Origin: Acanthosepion esculentum
Taxonomy: Eukaryota > Mollusca > Cephalopoda > Sepiida > Sepiidae
Direction: 5' to 3'
DNA length: 64,000 nucleotides
Assembly: GCA_964036315.1 (NCBI GenBank)
Contig: OZ038480.1
Span: 15,298,805-15,362,804 of the forward strand
The notes beneath the pieces are model-generated. The model saw only the letters and a list, made by a program, of their open reading frames with translations, did not search any database and was not told where the DNA came from. The translations under genes and the position numbers were made by a program. Shown here one piece after another: positions 1 through 9,902 of the stretch (position 1 is the first letter of the stretch; every line of letters begins with the position of its first letter).

Positions 1-908
1 TTGTTTGCCGTTTACATTAACAGGTTAGCATTGATGTTCCTCAAGTATTTATATTAGCTTAATCAGGTAGAATAATTTGAAGCACAAATTATATCACTTT
101 TTCCCCACATTAAAATTGTATTTTCTTTTCAGACCACCCGCTGGCAAGAGATTATGATGGGAGAAGAGAAGCCAATTAGCAGAAACGCTAAACGAAATTT
201 CAAGAAGCACGAATTGACAAATAATGAACGTAGTGCTGTGTTGCAAGCACTGCTGGAAAGATCCACATATCGTGTCCTGAAGCGTGGTGCAATAAGAAGA
301 CTCTTCCAGTGATTCCATAACTGGAGAGCTTGTGTAGCAAACGTTTGTGCTACAACTTGTTGAAAGCCTTTGAGATATCAAATGCTATGGTTCTCGAAAT
401 ATGTTTAGCGTCAAGAGACTCGCTGATTCTTTGACATACACACACACTCCCGCGCGAGCGCTCACGCACATACACGCATACACATACACATATTCATAAA
501 CTGTGAAGTGAAAACATACACAAAGAAATTCTTGTTCAACAAAGAGGAAAGATGTCAATGAAAATTCTGTGTGTTTACCAAAGAGCAAACGGAAAGACAT
601 TTCCAAATCCCAATGAAACTTTGTGGACACAGACAAAACAAAAAAAAATGAAAGAAAAGGAAAATGTAACAGTCGTCTTTGAATAATGGCATTTTGTGTT
701 CCTGCATCAGGTATCATAAAGAATAACACACTACTAGAATGAGTTGCATGAAAAGATCCAACTCAAGAAATCGACTTTGTAGAATACTGAGGATACCAAC
801 ACCCTGAAGAATCCGAAATAGTGTTTACACCTCATCCATTTATGCGAATGTTGGTGGAAAGATAATTACCATATTTTATATTGTTGTACATTTCTGTAAA
901 GGTTTATT
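1..908. other. AT-rich intergenic stretch, no gene recognised
   Basis: I see no conserved coding signal or repeat of known type here. A degenerate CA/GC-rich simple-sequence patch lies at about 430-500 and accounts for part of the apparent minus-strand reading frame across it. Confidence 0.5.
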
Positions 909-925
909 TACTGTTATACCATATA

Positions 926-1061
926 GCGATTTTCCAAGCGTAGCTTAAATGTGGCACAAGGACGAAATTATGGGACACCCAGTCAGGATCAAACTCAATA
1001 CTTATTTGTAATTGTTTTAGCGAGACAAGCTTGCTAACCATTACACCACCTCGGGGTGCCC
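926..1061 (-). mobile_element. tRNA-derived SINE, family 1, with 17-bp target duplication
   Basis: Read on the minus strand, the element starts with a tRNA-like head that carries a box A match (TGGTGTAATGG) and a one-mismatch box B (GTTTGATCC). It ends with a tail containing CCTTGTGCCACATTT. It is flanked by an exact 17-bp direct repeat, TACTGTTATACCATATA, at 909-925 and 1062-1078, which is the signature of target-primed reverse transcription. The tail word recurs at the 3' end of the Tx1-type LINE at about 60.46 kb and in other SINE families here, so that LINE or a relative is the likely source of the enzymes. The intact target duplication suggests a fairly recent insertion. A second, older copy lies at 22752-22880. 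Confidence 0.85.
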
Positions 1062-1078
1062 TACTGTTATACCATATA

Positions 1079-1984
1079 TCTGAATGTATGTTATGTTGTA
1101 TAATATTACTTTTGATTCGAGTATATGACGCTGGTTCTGGAGGCATGGACGAATAAGCTACAAGTCACATTTGGCAATCATTTAAAATACATATTACTAT
1201 GTATTTTTAAAAAGAAAAAAGGGGAGGTAAGGTTACAGAATGCTAAGGCCAGGGCATGCATGGTCAGCGATTGGCCAGAGTGACTCATGGGTGGGCATTC
1301 TGACAATGGTGAATTGTCTTTGTCTGGATTATGAATATAGGTCCAAAACGGCGCGAACTGAACAGAGGGCCACGAGAATTCTGACGTGTCGTTATGCCTC
1401 CCACACCCAGATTTGCGACCGACTAATATCATTCACGGAGGGACGCTGAGCCAATGTGCGACTTGCGTTCCTGTCACGTCAGTCCTACTACTGCCTCTTA
1501 GAATACAAGCTGCCAGGTTTAGTAAAACGAATAGCAAAAGTCGATGACTCTTTTTGTTGGTACCGTTTTTATTAATAGCGTGGAGATCCCAAGACGACAC
1601 AGAACGCAACACAGCGGCGTGTGTTTTTCGTCCAAATTCCGAGGAGCGTGTTTGGAGCATCCCGTCTGTTATATAATTGCGGCCTTGGAATTTACCTTTC
1701 GCAGTCTACAAACATCTGTTACAGGAATCCAGGTAATCGATGCCGAATAATTTCGACAACCACCGGCCGATAACTGAAACGAATAACCCGGTCGCTCACA
1801 CCACAAAGGGAATTCTTCGGTCACTGTGTTTGATCTAATCGTCGCAAGAAACGAAAGTACACAAGAAAAAGAAGCTGCAAATTTACTTAAAAAATGTGTA
1901 GCAAATTTCTCCTTGAAAATTTTACTGCAAAGTATTTCTCTTTTTCTTCAGTTTATTTCTGAGGACCTTCTTATTTAGCAATAT
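1079..1984. other. Unassigned AT-rich sequence
   Basis: No domain, tRNA-like box or terminal repeat was recognised. The short reading frames on both strands lack any familiar motif. Confidence 0.45.
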
Positions 1985-2300
1985 AATTTTATTTACATTA
2001 TTTATATTGTTCGGACTGTTGTTCTCATCTTTACTGACATATTCACGATGTTTCGGCTGTTGTACGCTCCGGTCTTCTTCAGGTGACTGGAATTTTGAAC
2101 TGAACCCTTCGTCTATCGGAGTAGATTGTTCTAGTTCCACGTTCCATGTCTTTTGCGGATATCTCAGTTATCTCCCTTTAACTCAACTCTCCAAGGTTTT
2201 TTTCCCCACTGCAATCAATAGTCAGGTATTGAACTCACAACTATTTGGGTCAAGTCACTGGATCCAACCAACGCTTTTATCCACTGAGCCATGTGTCCTT
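1985..2300 (-). mobile_element. tRNA-headed SINE with hammerhead-like core (copy 1)
   Basis: On the minus strand the head at about 2295 reads as a tRNA-like segment (GCTCAGTGGATAAAAGCG, then GAGTTCAATACC as box B). The central domain at about 2040-2085 contains CTGAAGA, a short stem-forming spacer and GAAAC, followed by a GTC triplet. The same order is seen in the copies at 13905-14222, 32930-33195 and 39905-40222. A separate plus-strand scrap of the same tail (about 2309-2343) abuts the head, so inverted partial copies lie side by side. Confidence 0.7.
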
Positions 2301-2308
2301 GAGAACAA

Positions 2309-2343
2309 AAGATGAGAACAACAGTCCGAACAATGTAAATAAT
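2309..2343 (+). mobile_element. Tail fragment of the hammerhead-like SINE, inverted to its neighbour
   Basis: This short segment repeats the tail of the adjacent SINE (GATGAGAACAACAGTCCGAA) but in the opposite orientation, directly beyond its head. Confidence 0.6.
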
Positions 2344-2694
2344 TACAATAGCTCATCTCAGAAATATAAACAAATATAATTTTAATTTTAAAAAGGAATG
2401 TTTTGTTTTTGGTTCCATTGATAACTTACATATTATTGGTCATCATGAAGTACACAAAGCTCTAACTTTTTGTAATTCTTTTGTTGTCTGAAGAATAAAT
2501 CTTATTCTTTCAAAAAAAAAGTCTCGTGTTGTCTACGCCATTTTTGTCGATACATTTTTTTTTTATCTCAAACATTTGTTTGAACTATTTTATTCGTAGG
2601 ATTTTTATACCAAAAAAACTCCTCTACCGGTGACTTCCTGGCCACATCCAGGTTATTTGACTTTTTTTTTTCTTTTAGTTTTTCCGCCTTATGT
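2344..2694. other. Unassigned AT-rich sequence
   Basis: Low-complexity A and T runs dominate; no feature recognised. Confidence 0.4.
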
Positions 2695-2772
2695 TCCTTA
2701 TTAGATCTGTAGATGATGTAATGAGGCTCGGAGGGAGAAATCGGCGAACCGGGTTCGAACTGCGGTCGAGAT
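2695..2772 (+). mobile_element. tRNA-like SINE head fragment
   Basis: The segment carries a good box B (GGGTTCGAAC) and a tRNA-like arm spacing, but the acceptor stem does not close, so I read it as a SINE head rather than a tRNA gene. Confidence 0.35.
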
Positions 2773-3193
2773 TCACTATTTGCATTTGGTATGCTGTAAA
2801 ACAATAAAAGATAAAATCGGCGCCTAACGGAATAGTAACAACAATACAACAGAAGCGGGAATATACAAAATAAATTGCACAAACTTGAATGACATATATC
2901 GCTGTAATATCTAGAAATCTGGAGAAAAATCTATCAGCATCACAGGGATGTATTGCATAGCAACACTATAAATGCCTTTATTAGTTGACATCTGACCCCA
3001 ATTTCAACCTAACAAATGTCATTTTAATTAAAAGAGAAATAAGAATAGACCTAAAAGGAAATGTAGAAAATTCACTGATCTCACAATTCTCTATAATCAA
3101 CCACGGACCAGGCTCATACACAATATCAACGATCAACGTAAAAGCATTACTATTACTATGCAGTAGATGAACTTATAGAAATATCTCTAAGAA
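2773..3193. other. Unassigned AT-rich sequence
   Basis: No recognised feature. Confidence 0.4.
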
Positions 3194-3299
3194 GTTAGTC
3201 ATCTTACTGATTATCAGTAAGAGGTAAGAATTGTACCCATAAAATGAAGAGAAATGAATCCGCGCTAATCATCCTATTTTGGTTAAGCTCTGAACAAGA
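3194..3299 (+). repeat. Direct repeat, left copy (pair with 4787-4876)
   Basis: Roughly 105 bp matches 4787-4876, including the shared core AATCCGCGCTAATCATCCTA. The two copies bracket about 1.5 kb that includes a V-tail SINE fragment. They could be remnants of terminal repeats or two copies of a short dispersed repeat. Confidence 0.7.
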
Positions 3300-3833
3300 T
3301 TTCCAAGAATGGCCATCACATTTCTACAACATCAATAATAATAATAGGTGAGGTAGAGTAGAACAAATTAACATATAAACGCAATACATTGAGGAACGAG
3401 TCAGATTAATTTCGACTTTAGTCCCTTACATTAATACCTTGAACCACAGCTATGCGGTATATGGACTTATAGAGAGAAATAAATAGTGATCTAATTGGAG
3501 TAGGCTAATTTCAAATCTATCAGATGTTAACGGCTTCAATACGAATAAAAGAAAAAAAGCTTTCTGGCCTTAGCGTCTCATAAGTATATTTTACTTCTTC
3601 CTGAAATTCCATCACACTTCTAAGCGGCTTTGTCTTTCATTCCAGCCTGAAGATGCCTACTATAAAGAGATGAAACGCGTAATGTTTGCCTTATTATCTC
3701 CACTACAGAGTCTGTTAACCAAAAAAAACATTGGCTCTTATTTTCACCATTGTCTTAATATATTGTTGTGAGACTGATACTTTTCTACATCATGGACTCT
3801 CCCAGTACTATATTATTATGTGAATGATAGTAT
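3300..3833. other. Unassigned; one divergent CTGAAGA...GAAAC motif
   Basis: Mostly featureless AT-rich sequence. At about 3640-3680 there is CTGAAGATGCC and, after a short spacer, GAAACGCG, which resembles the core of the hammerhead-like SINE but without clear flanking homology. Confidence 0.4.
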
Positions 3834-4070
3834 CATGGGGGTAGCACCAGTAATGCTGCACTGCTGTTGAACTCTGCTTTGGCAGAGAGGAACTCGGACG
3901 AGGCTTTGCCGCAGGGCAAAGTTTCGTCCGGGGGGTAGGCAGTCCCTAAACTCGTGTATACGGGTTGTAAATGGGTATATTTTTGGCTGAGCCTACGGGC
4001 TCGGTAAGCCCACGTTAAACCGGCCTTGTGCCACATTCGACCCGTGTGGGAGGGTTGTTAAATATCGTAG
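3834..4070 (+). mobile_element. SINE fragment with the shared CCTTGTGCCACA tail (V-tail type)
   Basis: The right end reads CCCACGTTAAACCGGCCTTG then TGCCACA, the same tail architecture as the U1-like SINEs at 18.9-22.7 kb and 56.3-57.5 kb and the Tx1-type LINE end. The left part is GC-richer than its surroundings with several small hairpins. The head is not clearly assignable. Confidence 0.5.
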
Positions 4071-4786
4071 CACGAGTAATGCGCAGCCGCGTACAATACC
4101 AATATCGGACACCACAGGATAGTAAGCTCTGCTTACTCTTACACTATTCTTTGTAACTTTTCTATTTATCTTTCTTACCTCTAACCCGTGTTCCGTGTTT
4201 TCCTTCCGTGGCCCCTACTTTCGGGTCCACATCATATATAATAAATGCATTTTGCATTTACTTTTCTACCTTTTCTATGCTGATGAAATCCTCGTAATTT
4301 TAACCATTTTGATAAATCTAGCCACTTTTAAACATTTTTAAGTAGCTTACTGGAGTTAAAACATGAAAGAGTTACCACACTTTAAATAAAAACACTTGTA
4401 TATTTTATGTTTATTACAAATAATTTTATTGATTTATGATGGAATTTAAGGTTCGTCTTTTTTTTTTCCACTGTTTAAATTTTAAATGGGGGGTACCGAA
4501 ATTTTACCTTCTCAAAAGTCACAAAAGAGAACATGGTGTATAAAAAGTTGACAACTTTTCTAGATCGACCTTAGAGTTGCCGATGAAAATAAGTTGCCGG
4601 TAAGACTATTTAATGACTTCATAAAAATGTCACAAAACTGTCAGTATGACGTTTTTATGACATCATAAAAGCTATTATTTATGATATCATAAAAATGCAT
4701 TTATTCATGATAAAAATAAAGAAGTCAGTATGACTTTTTCTTTCATGTAGAATCGGACATAGGATAGTAAGGAATATCACCACAAA
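4071..4786. other. Unassigned AT-rich sequence with repeated ATGACATCATAAAA-like words
   Basis: Between about 4600 and 4740 the words TATGAC, GACATCATAAAA and GATATCATAAAA recur at irregular spacing. I cannot tie them to a function. Confidence 0.35.
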
Positions 4787-4876
4787 GTTAGTTATCTTAC
4801 TGATTATCATTAAGAGTTAAATGAAAAGAAATGAATCCGCGCTAATCATCCTATTTTGGTTAAGCTCTGAACAAGA
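4787..4876 (+). repeat. Direct repeat, right copy (pair with 3194-3299)
   Basis: Matches the left copy with small internal deletions. Confidence 0.7.
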
Positions 4877-5395
4877 ATAGCAGTTTTTACAATACCGAAA
4901 TCTCACGTATGCTCGCTTCCACTTCCAACTTTTCTCTGTCCTTTACTACTGTTGTATACCGCCTTTTTCCAGCGGCAGGGGTGTCGTCTTCGTATCTTTT
5001 CAAGATGGCCGATCCCCAAACGCTCAATATCACGCAGGCGCTTTAGACTTCTTGTAAATGGCGACTTGGCAGACCAGACACTTCGGGCGCTTTGGATCTG
5101 GTAAGTGCAAATATCTATCGTTACATATTTACACATTCTTCTATTTTTACATATATTTACACAGTCTCCCATCTCGTTCAAACTCATGAACAAAGTGATG
5201 TATGTATGCACTAAGCGATTTCTTACGATCAGTCTTTAAATTTCTTCTTTTTCTTACGCTATTTTTTCTTTCTCCTTTTCAACTGGAATGACGATTACCC
5301 ATAATCCTCCTTCAAAATGTCTGCTCATCTGGACACACAAAGAAAGCTGTCAAAGAAGATAGGTTTGCGAAGAAGAAATTGTTGCAAACATCCAC
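4877..5395. other. Unassigned sequence
   Basis: No recognised domain or repeat; the minus-strand frame at 4903-5211 has no familiar motif. Confidence 0.4.
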
Positions 5396-5700
5396 ATGGA
5401 GTTAGTGAATGTTTATGAAAATGCTGCGTTTATTCTTAACACAATAAAAAGATTAATTAGTGATGTTAATGACACTCATACAGAGAAAAGAGAAATTGAC
5501 TTTAAAGACATTCTCCGCAGTGGAGGTCCAGTTGCTGTTGTAAATAATGATAAAGTCAAAAACGTTAATAGTCTCATTGCAACTGACAGAAAGTTATTGT
5601 AAAAATAACTTCAGGTAAACCATGACATTTCCTATAGTATAGGGCAATCACTTGGCTACTTAAAAGTCTATGGAAATGGTTACTAGAATACTGAGAGACT
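5396..5700 (+). pseudogene. mariner-type transposase remnant (N-terminal helix-turn-helix region)
   Basis: The 68-residue frame at 5396-5602 contains RSGGPVAVVN followed by NSLIATDRKLL. This matches the RSGRP...V...I..DRR pattern that joins the two helix-turn-helix motifs of mariner transposases. Just after the stop, another frame reads DISYSIGQSLG, the expected next helix, so a frameshift separates them. The catalytic DDD part is absent, and the piece is about a fifth of a normal transposase. The assignment rests on motif resemblance only. Confidence 0.45.
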
Positions 5701-6273
5701 CTTCTCTTGCATAGTCAGATTTTCATCTATTTGTGCTTATGGAGGAGGCAATTAAAGGACAAAAGTTTTCCAAAGATTTAAAAAAAAGCAATTCTCACAC
5801 GGTTAAGAAAATAACCAAAATACTTCTATAGGGTTGGAATACACGCCTTTATTCAAAAGTGCAACGTGACGATCGACAAAGGAAACTATGTTGTCGACTA
5901 TATTTGGAATTCAGGGACGTTTATGTTCATTTTACTATGTTTTATGCGCATCTATGATTAAATATGTTAATTAAAGAAGAAGCGGAATTACTTTCTGACT
6001 GAAGTTTGTACCGCAATAGAGAAAGAAGAAAATTATGTTGACGACTACATTTGGAATCCTTGGACTTTTATATTCATTTTTCTCTGTTTTGTGTGCTTCC
6101 GCCATTGAATGTGTTGTTATTAAAGAATAGACGTTAGTTTTTTACCAAAACTAAAGTTAAAAAATCAGTTAATAACTACGCAGCATGTAACAGACGTTGA
6201 TCCAAACTTGTAAATAGAATAATGAAAATACCTTCGATCGGGACATCAAAAACTTCTGGATGGATAAAGTATA
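5701..6273. repeat. Unassigned region with a diverged tandem duplication
   Basis: The segment around 5878-5985 (TATGTTGTCGACTATATTTG and onward) is repeated in diverged form at about 6034-6140, a spacing of about 156 bp. Nothing else was recognised. Confidence 0.45.
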
Positions 6274-6674
6274 CCGTAATTTCTCGAAAATAATACACAT
6301 TTTTTTTACTGTAAATTACAGGTGATAGTAGGGGTGCGTATTATAAATAGGTTTAAACAAAAATATTTTTTCGTTATTGATTTATAATAATAAATACGTA
6401 CTTGTTGTTCTAAAATAAGAAAGATATTATCCCAATTTTCATTTTAAATCCAACAATAATAATTGTAACATTTTTTTTTTGTCAATAAATTTCTTTATCA
6501 GTAACAGCATTTTTTTATTTGGCGAAAAAAATAAAAAATCTATATAAAGGCCAATTTTGAAGAAAAGAGGATATCAAGTTAACAATTTATTGAAATTTGA
6601 ATTTTCATCATCATCACCATTCTATTATAAAATCAATATCTAAATTGTCATTAAACAAAGTACTTATGGAACAT

Positions 6675-6923
6675 CTACTTGATCGTCTTTCTTTCATAAA
6701 TTCCGTATTGTTCCATATCTGGATATTGAGCTTTTCTTCCTCTACCTATAGCTTTGGCACTTGATTTACACTTTTTTAGTTCATTTTTATTCTTTCTCCA
6801 TAAACCTATGTCAGTCTCATTCAACTCATATTCTCTGGCTGCAGCTCTGTTTCCTGTTCTTTCTTCTAATTCTGTTATTTTTTGTTTGAAATTTGCACCA
6901 TAACTCGCGCGCTTTGACGACAT
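6675..6923 (-). pseudogene. Tigger/POGK-like transposase N-terminal DNA-binding fragment
   Basis: The 82-residue frame begins MSSKRASYGANFKQKI and continues TGNRAAAREYELNETDIGLW with RKNKNELKKCK. This is the psq/brinker-type helix-turn-helix found at the N-terminus of Tigger and POGK-like transposases, which bind the element ends. Only the first DNA-binding module is present. The CENP-B-type second module and the DDE nuclease are missing, so it cannot transpose. Its place inside matching inverted repeats supports the assignment. Confidence 0.75.
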
Positions 6924-7686
6924 TTTTTAACCGCTTAATTTCGATTTTATTCTTAACTAGCAGCATGACCCGGCGTTGCCTGGGCTTGATTCAAAAATCG
7001 TACGACTCATATAGCAATCGCTATCACTTGACTTAAAATATTTTTGCCCTTCCTTGCCTTTAAAGGAGTGCCCTTTGCCATGCTGATGTTGCTACATGCC
7101 TTACTTCTTGCCTGTGAATGTGAATTTTTTCTAAGCTCTATACTAAACATTAAGTCTATTACGAAAAAAGAACTAAACAAAATGAACACAAAACGATCAG
7201 CTTTAAAAAAGGACTCGTAACTGGAAAAACCGAATGAAAAAAGAATGTTAACAACAAATACTTTTTCACACCCAACCCAGTTCTGCGGAATCAGAATCAA
7301 CGTTGAGTTTAAGCAAGCGAATGAGCCAATTGGAGTAAAGTGTCATACAGATTTAAATTTTTCCCACTTGTGACGAATGCAGCTATCGATTTTTTTTTGC
7401 ATGCTAGTATGCTAGTTAACAGTCGTGTCAGTCAGTTGTTGGCTCTCACACTGGCCAATATAATCTTCCTGCCTATTCGTGGGAGCCAGCTATAGGCTCT
7501 CACTCTGACCAGTAGAAAATGGCCGCAAACTACATGAAAACTGCCGTAGAAGCATGGAAAAATCGATTATTTCCACTATCGATGGGAGTTGGGAAATGCA
7601 AAGTCAGTCTTGGCCTTTTCACTAAATTGGAGCATGTGCATGTAAATGTTGGTGCAAATCCGTCGGAAATTGCGGCCGTGCATTCG

Positions 7687-7688
<2 letters not shown>

Positions 7689-7720
<32 letters not shown>
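7689..7720. repeat. (AC)16 microsatellite
   Basis: Uninterrupted dinucleotide run inside the pogo/Tigger element; it creates poly-CV and poly-TH reading frames that are not genes. Confidence 0.98.
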
Positions 7721-7727
<7 letters not shown>

Positions 7728-8166
7728 TCCTGCCTTTTGTAGATAGGTCGACAAAATGTCTTCGTAATTATTTTTTTTTGTTTTGCTTTTTGACAAAATT
7801 TATAGATATGTATTATACACATGGATATATATATATTTCTTAATTGTTGGATCATTTGTTGGGGTGCGTATTATTTATGGGTGCGTATTATTTTCGAGAA
7901 ATTACAGTATATCATCTGTGTTAGTAATAATGAAAACAACAGACTGAAAAGTATATGCTCCATCCACCAAATTCATTTTGTCATATTGATAAATATATCC
8001 CCCCTTTGTTATTTGGGGGCAGTTACCGCCATTGTCGATATTGATAACAATGGATAACAATCGGAATAATGAAAATCAACTTATCTTAAGTTAATTAATT
8101 TGCTTTTCGTTCTTTCTGATTGTGTATTCATTAAAATTTTATCGTGAAAATAAACAAGGGCATAAT

Positions 8167-9349
8167 CAGGACCGATGCAAGGGTTTCAGATTCAGAGGTG
8201 GGTGCCACGAGACTCTTTCATCGGCACTGATTGCCCTCCCCCACACCTCCTGGATCTATAATACCCCTTCAGAAACATTTATACGGGGGACCCCACTCTA
8301 CTACATGTCAGTTTTCATAACGTAGTATTCATATAATATATACATTTTAATGTAACCTAATGATATACAATAATGGACCATATGCAATATAGGTGAACAA
8401 TTCAACTAAAAAAATTGAAAATAAATACAATATATGTAAGTACAAATTAGAGACATGTTATAATAGATCATTCCATCTTAAATAAATCAGCAATGTTTTG
8501 TGGCAATTTTTAACATCAACTTGAGATTTTTCTTGTTAAAAAGTTGAATAATTTTAACATATGCAACATTATGAATAAAATTTTAACATAATCAATATGG
8601 TGAATAAAATGTTAACATAATCAACATGGTGATTAAAATTTTAACATATGCAACATTATGGATAAAATTTTAACATATGCAACATTATGAATAAAATTTT
8701 AACATATGCAACATTGTGAATAAAATTTTAACATATGCAACATTATGAATAAAATTTTAACATATGCAACATTATGAATAAAATTTTAACATATGCAACA
8801 TTGTGAATAAAATTTTAACATATGCAACATTATGAATAAAATTTTAACATATGCAAAATTATGGATAAAATTTTAACATATGCAACATTATGGATAAAAT
8901 TTTAACATATGCAACATTATGGATAAAATTTTAACATATGCAACATTATGAATAAAATTTTAACATATGCAACATTATGAATAAAATGTTAACATAATCA
9001 ACATGGTGATTAAAATTTTAACATATGCAACATTATGGATAAAATTTTAACATATGCAACATTATGGATAAAATTTTAATATGCAACATTATGAATAATA
9101 GTGAATTTTATATTTTATACCAGACATAGCATGAGCAAAACAAAATCACGGAATTGGACGAAAAAGAAAAGATTGCAGAAAGCTGTCAAATTCAGCAAAG
9201 ATTTTAAATCTTATATAGTCAGTTGTGCCTGGTTTAATTTGTAACGTATATAAATATAGGTAGAAAAAGTCAAATGTTAATAAGATAATGAGGTTTCACA
9301 AATCAGGATCCACCCCCGGCTACTCCGAGGGTAGTATGCACCGACACTG
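8167..9349 (+). mobile_element. hAT-like non-autonomous element with internal minisatellite
   Basis: The left end CAGGACCGATGCAAGGG and the reverse complement of the right end, CAGTGTCGGTGCATACTACC, are imperfect terminal inverted repeats of hAT character (CAG...TGCA). The flanking 8-mers GGCATAAT and ACCATGAT agree at five of eight positions, consistent with an old 8-bp target duplication. A second copy begins at 17851 with CAGGGTCGGTGCAATGG and follows the same order of internal segments. The copies differ mainly in the minisatellite, which has one unit there and about 19 here. No transposase is present. Confidence 0.7.
8550..9098. repeat. 29-bp minisatellite, about 19 units
   Basis: The unit contains AACATATGCAACATTATG and ATAAAATTTT, repeating every 29 bp. 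Most units are nearly identical. A few carry TAATCAACATGGTG in place of TATGCAACATTATG, showing local unit types. The array lies inside the hAT-like element. Confidence 0.95.
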
Positions 9350-9399
9350 ACCATGATATTTCAACGCAGATATACATTAAATAATAGGGTAGACTAACT

Positions 9400-9790
9400 T
9401 TTCTAGCCTTAGCTAACAGCCAGTATAGGAGAACGGCTACTCTGAACAGAAAACTCTTATATTTAGAAAGAGACAGCTGAAATTTCTGGGAACCATAAAA
9501 AGGAAGGACAGCTTGGAAAAATTGACACTCACAGGAATATAGAAGGCAAAAAAGACAGGGGAAGAGAGTGGGCCACCAACCTGACTAGCTTATATGAATG
9601 GATGGCATAACGAGGAATGGGAGCGATGATAAAAAGATAGTAATTTTTAAGAGGTGTTCACCGGATATGAGGTTGTGGGAGCCATGATGCCGCACATCCT
9701 GAAAAAACACCATGGCAGTTTGGAGGTTCAAAAAAGAAGGAATCTATGGCGAGTTATGATCGCTTAAATCCTGAAGGAATGTGGCATTAA
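9400..9790 (+). pseudogene. LINE (RTE-like endonuclease-RT type) C-terminal remnant
   Basis: Broken frames read RKRQLKFLG, then DSLEKLTLTG and LTSLYEW. These match the C-terminal tail of a LINE protein that is better preserved at 51840-52450. Downstream, two diverged versions of the LINE 3' end (GGGAGCCATGATGCCGCA and a second at about 9745-9785) occur. No reverse transcriptase core is present. Confidence 0.6.
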
Positions 9791-9902
9791 AAAAGCATAA
9801 TTTATTATTTCTGCGCTATCCTTAAGATAACTTCAAACATTATGAATAAAATGTTTCAAGCTTGGATTAATGCAATATCTCTCCTCGTCATGAGGCATAA
9901 AC

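Larger units (their letters stand above)
6274..7907 (-). mobile_element. pogo/Tigger-type DNA transposon, internally deleted
   Basis: The left end CCGTAATTTCTCGAAAATAA and the right end, whose reverse complement is CTGTAATTTCTCGAAAATAA, form terminal inverted repeats. Both are flanked by TA (6272-6273 and 7908-7909), as expected for Tc1/mariner/pogo elements. The ends also repeat GGGTGCGTATTAT subterminally. A remnant of the transposase N-terminus lies at 6675-6923 on the minus strand, and there is no DDE domain. At 1634 bp the element is too short to be autonomous. A CA microsatellite grew inside it at 7689-7720. Confidence 0.85.

Noticed and set aside
2695..2772. Functional tRNA gene
   Set aside because: Box B is good but the acceptor and anticodon stems do not pair convincingly.
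7519..7855. Frames with poly-TH or poly-CV runs
   Set aside because: Translations of an AC microsatellite.
8550..9098. CRISPR-like regular repeats
   Set aside because: The 29-bp units are contiguous with no unique spacers, and the context is an animal hAT-like element.
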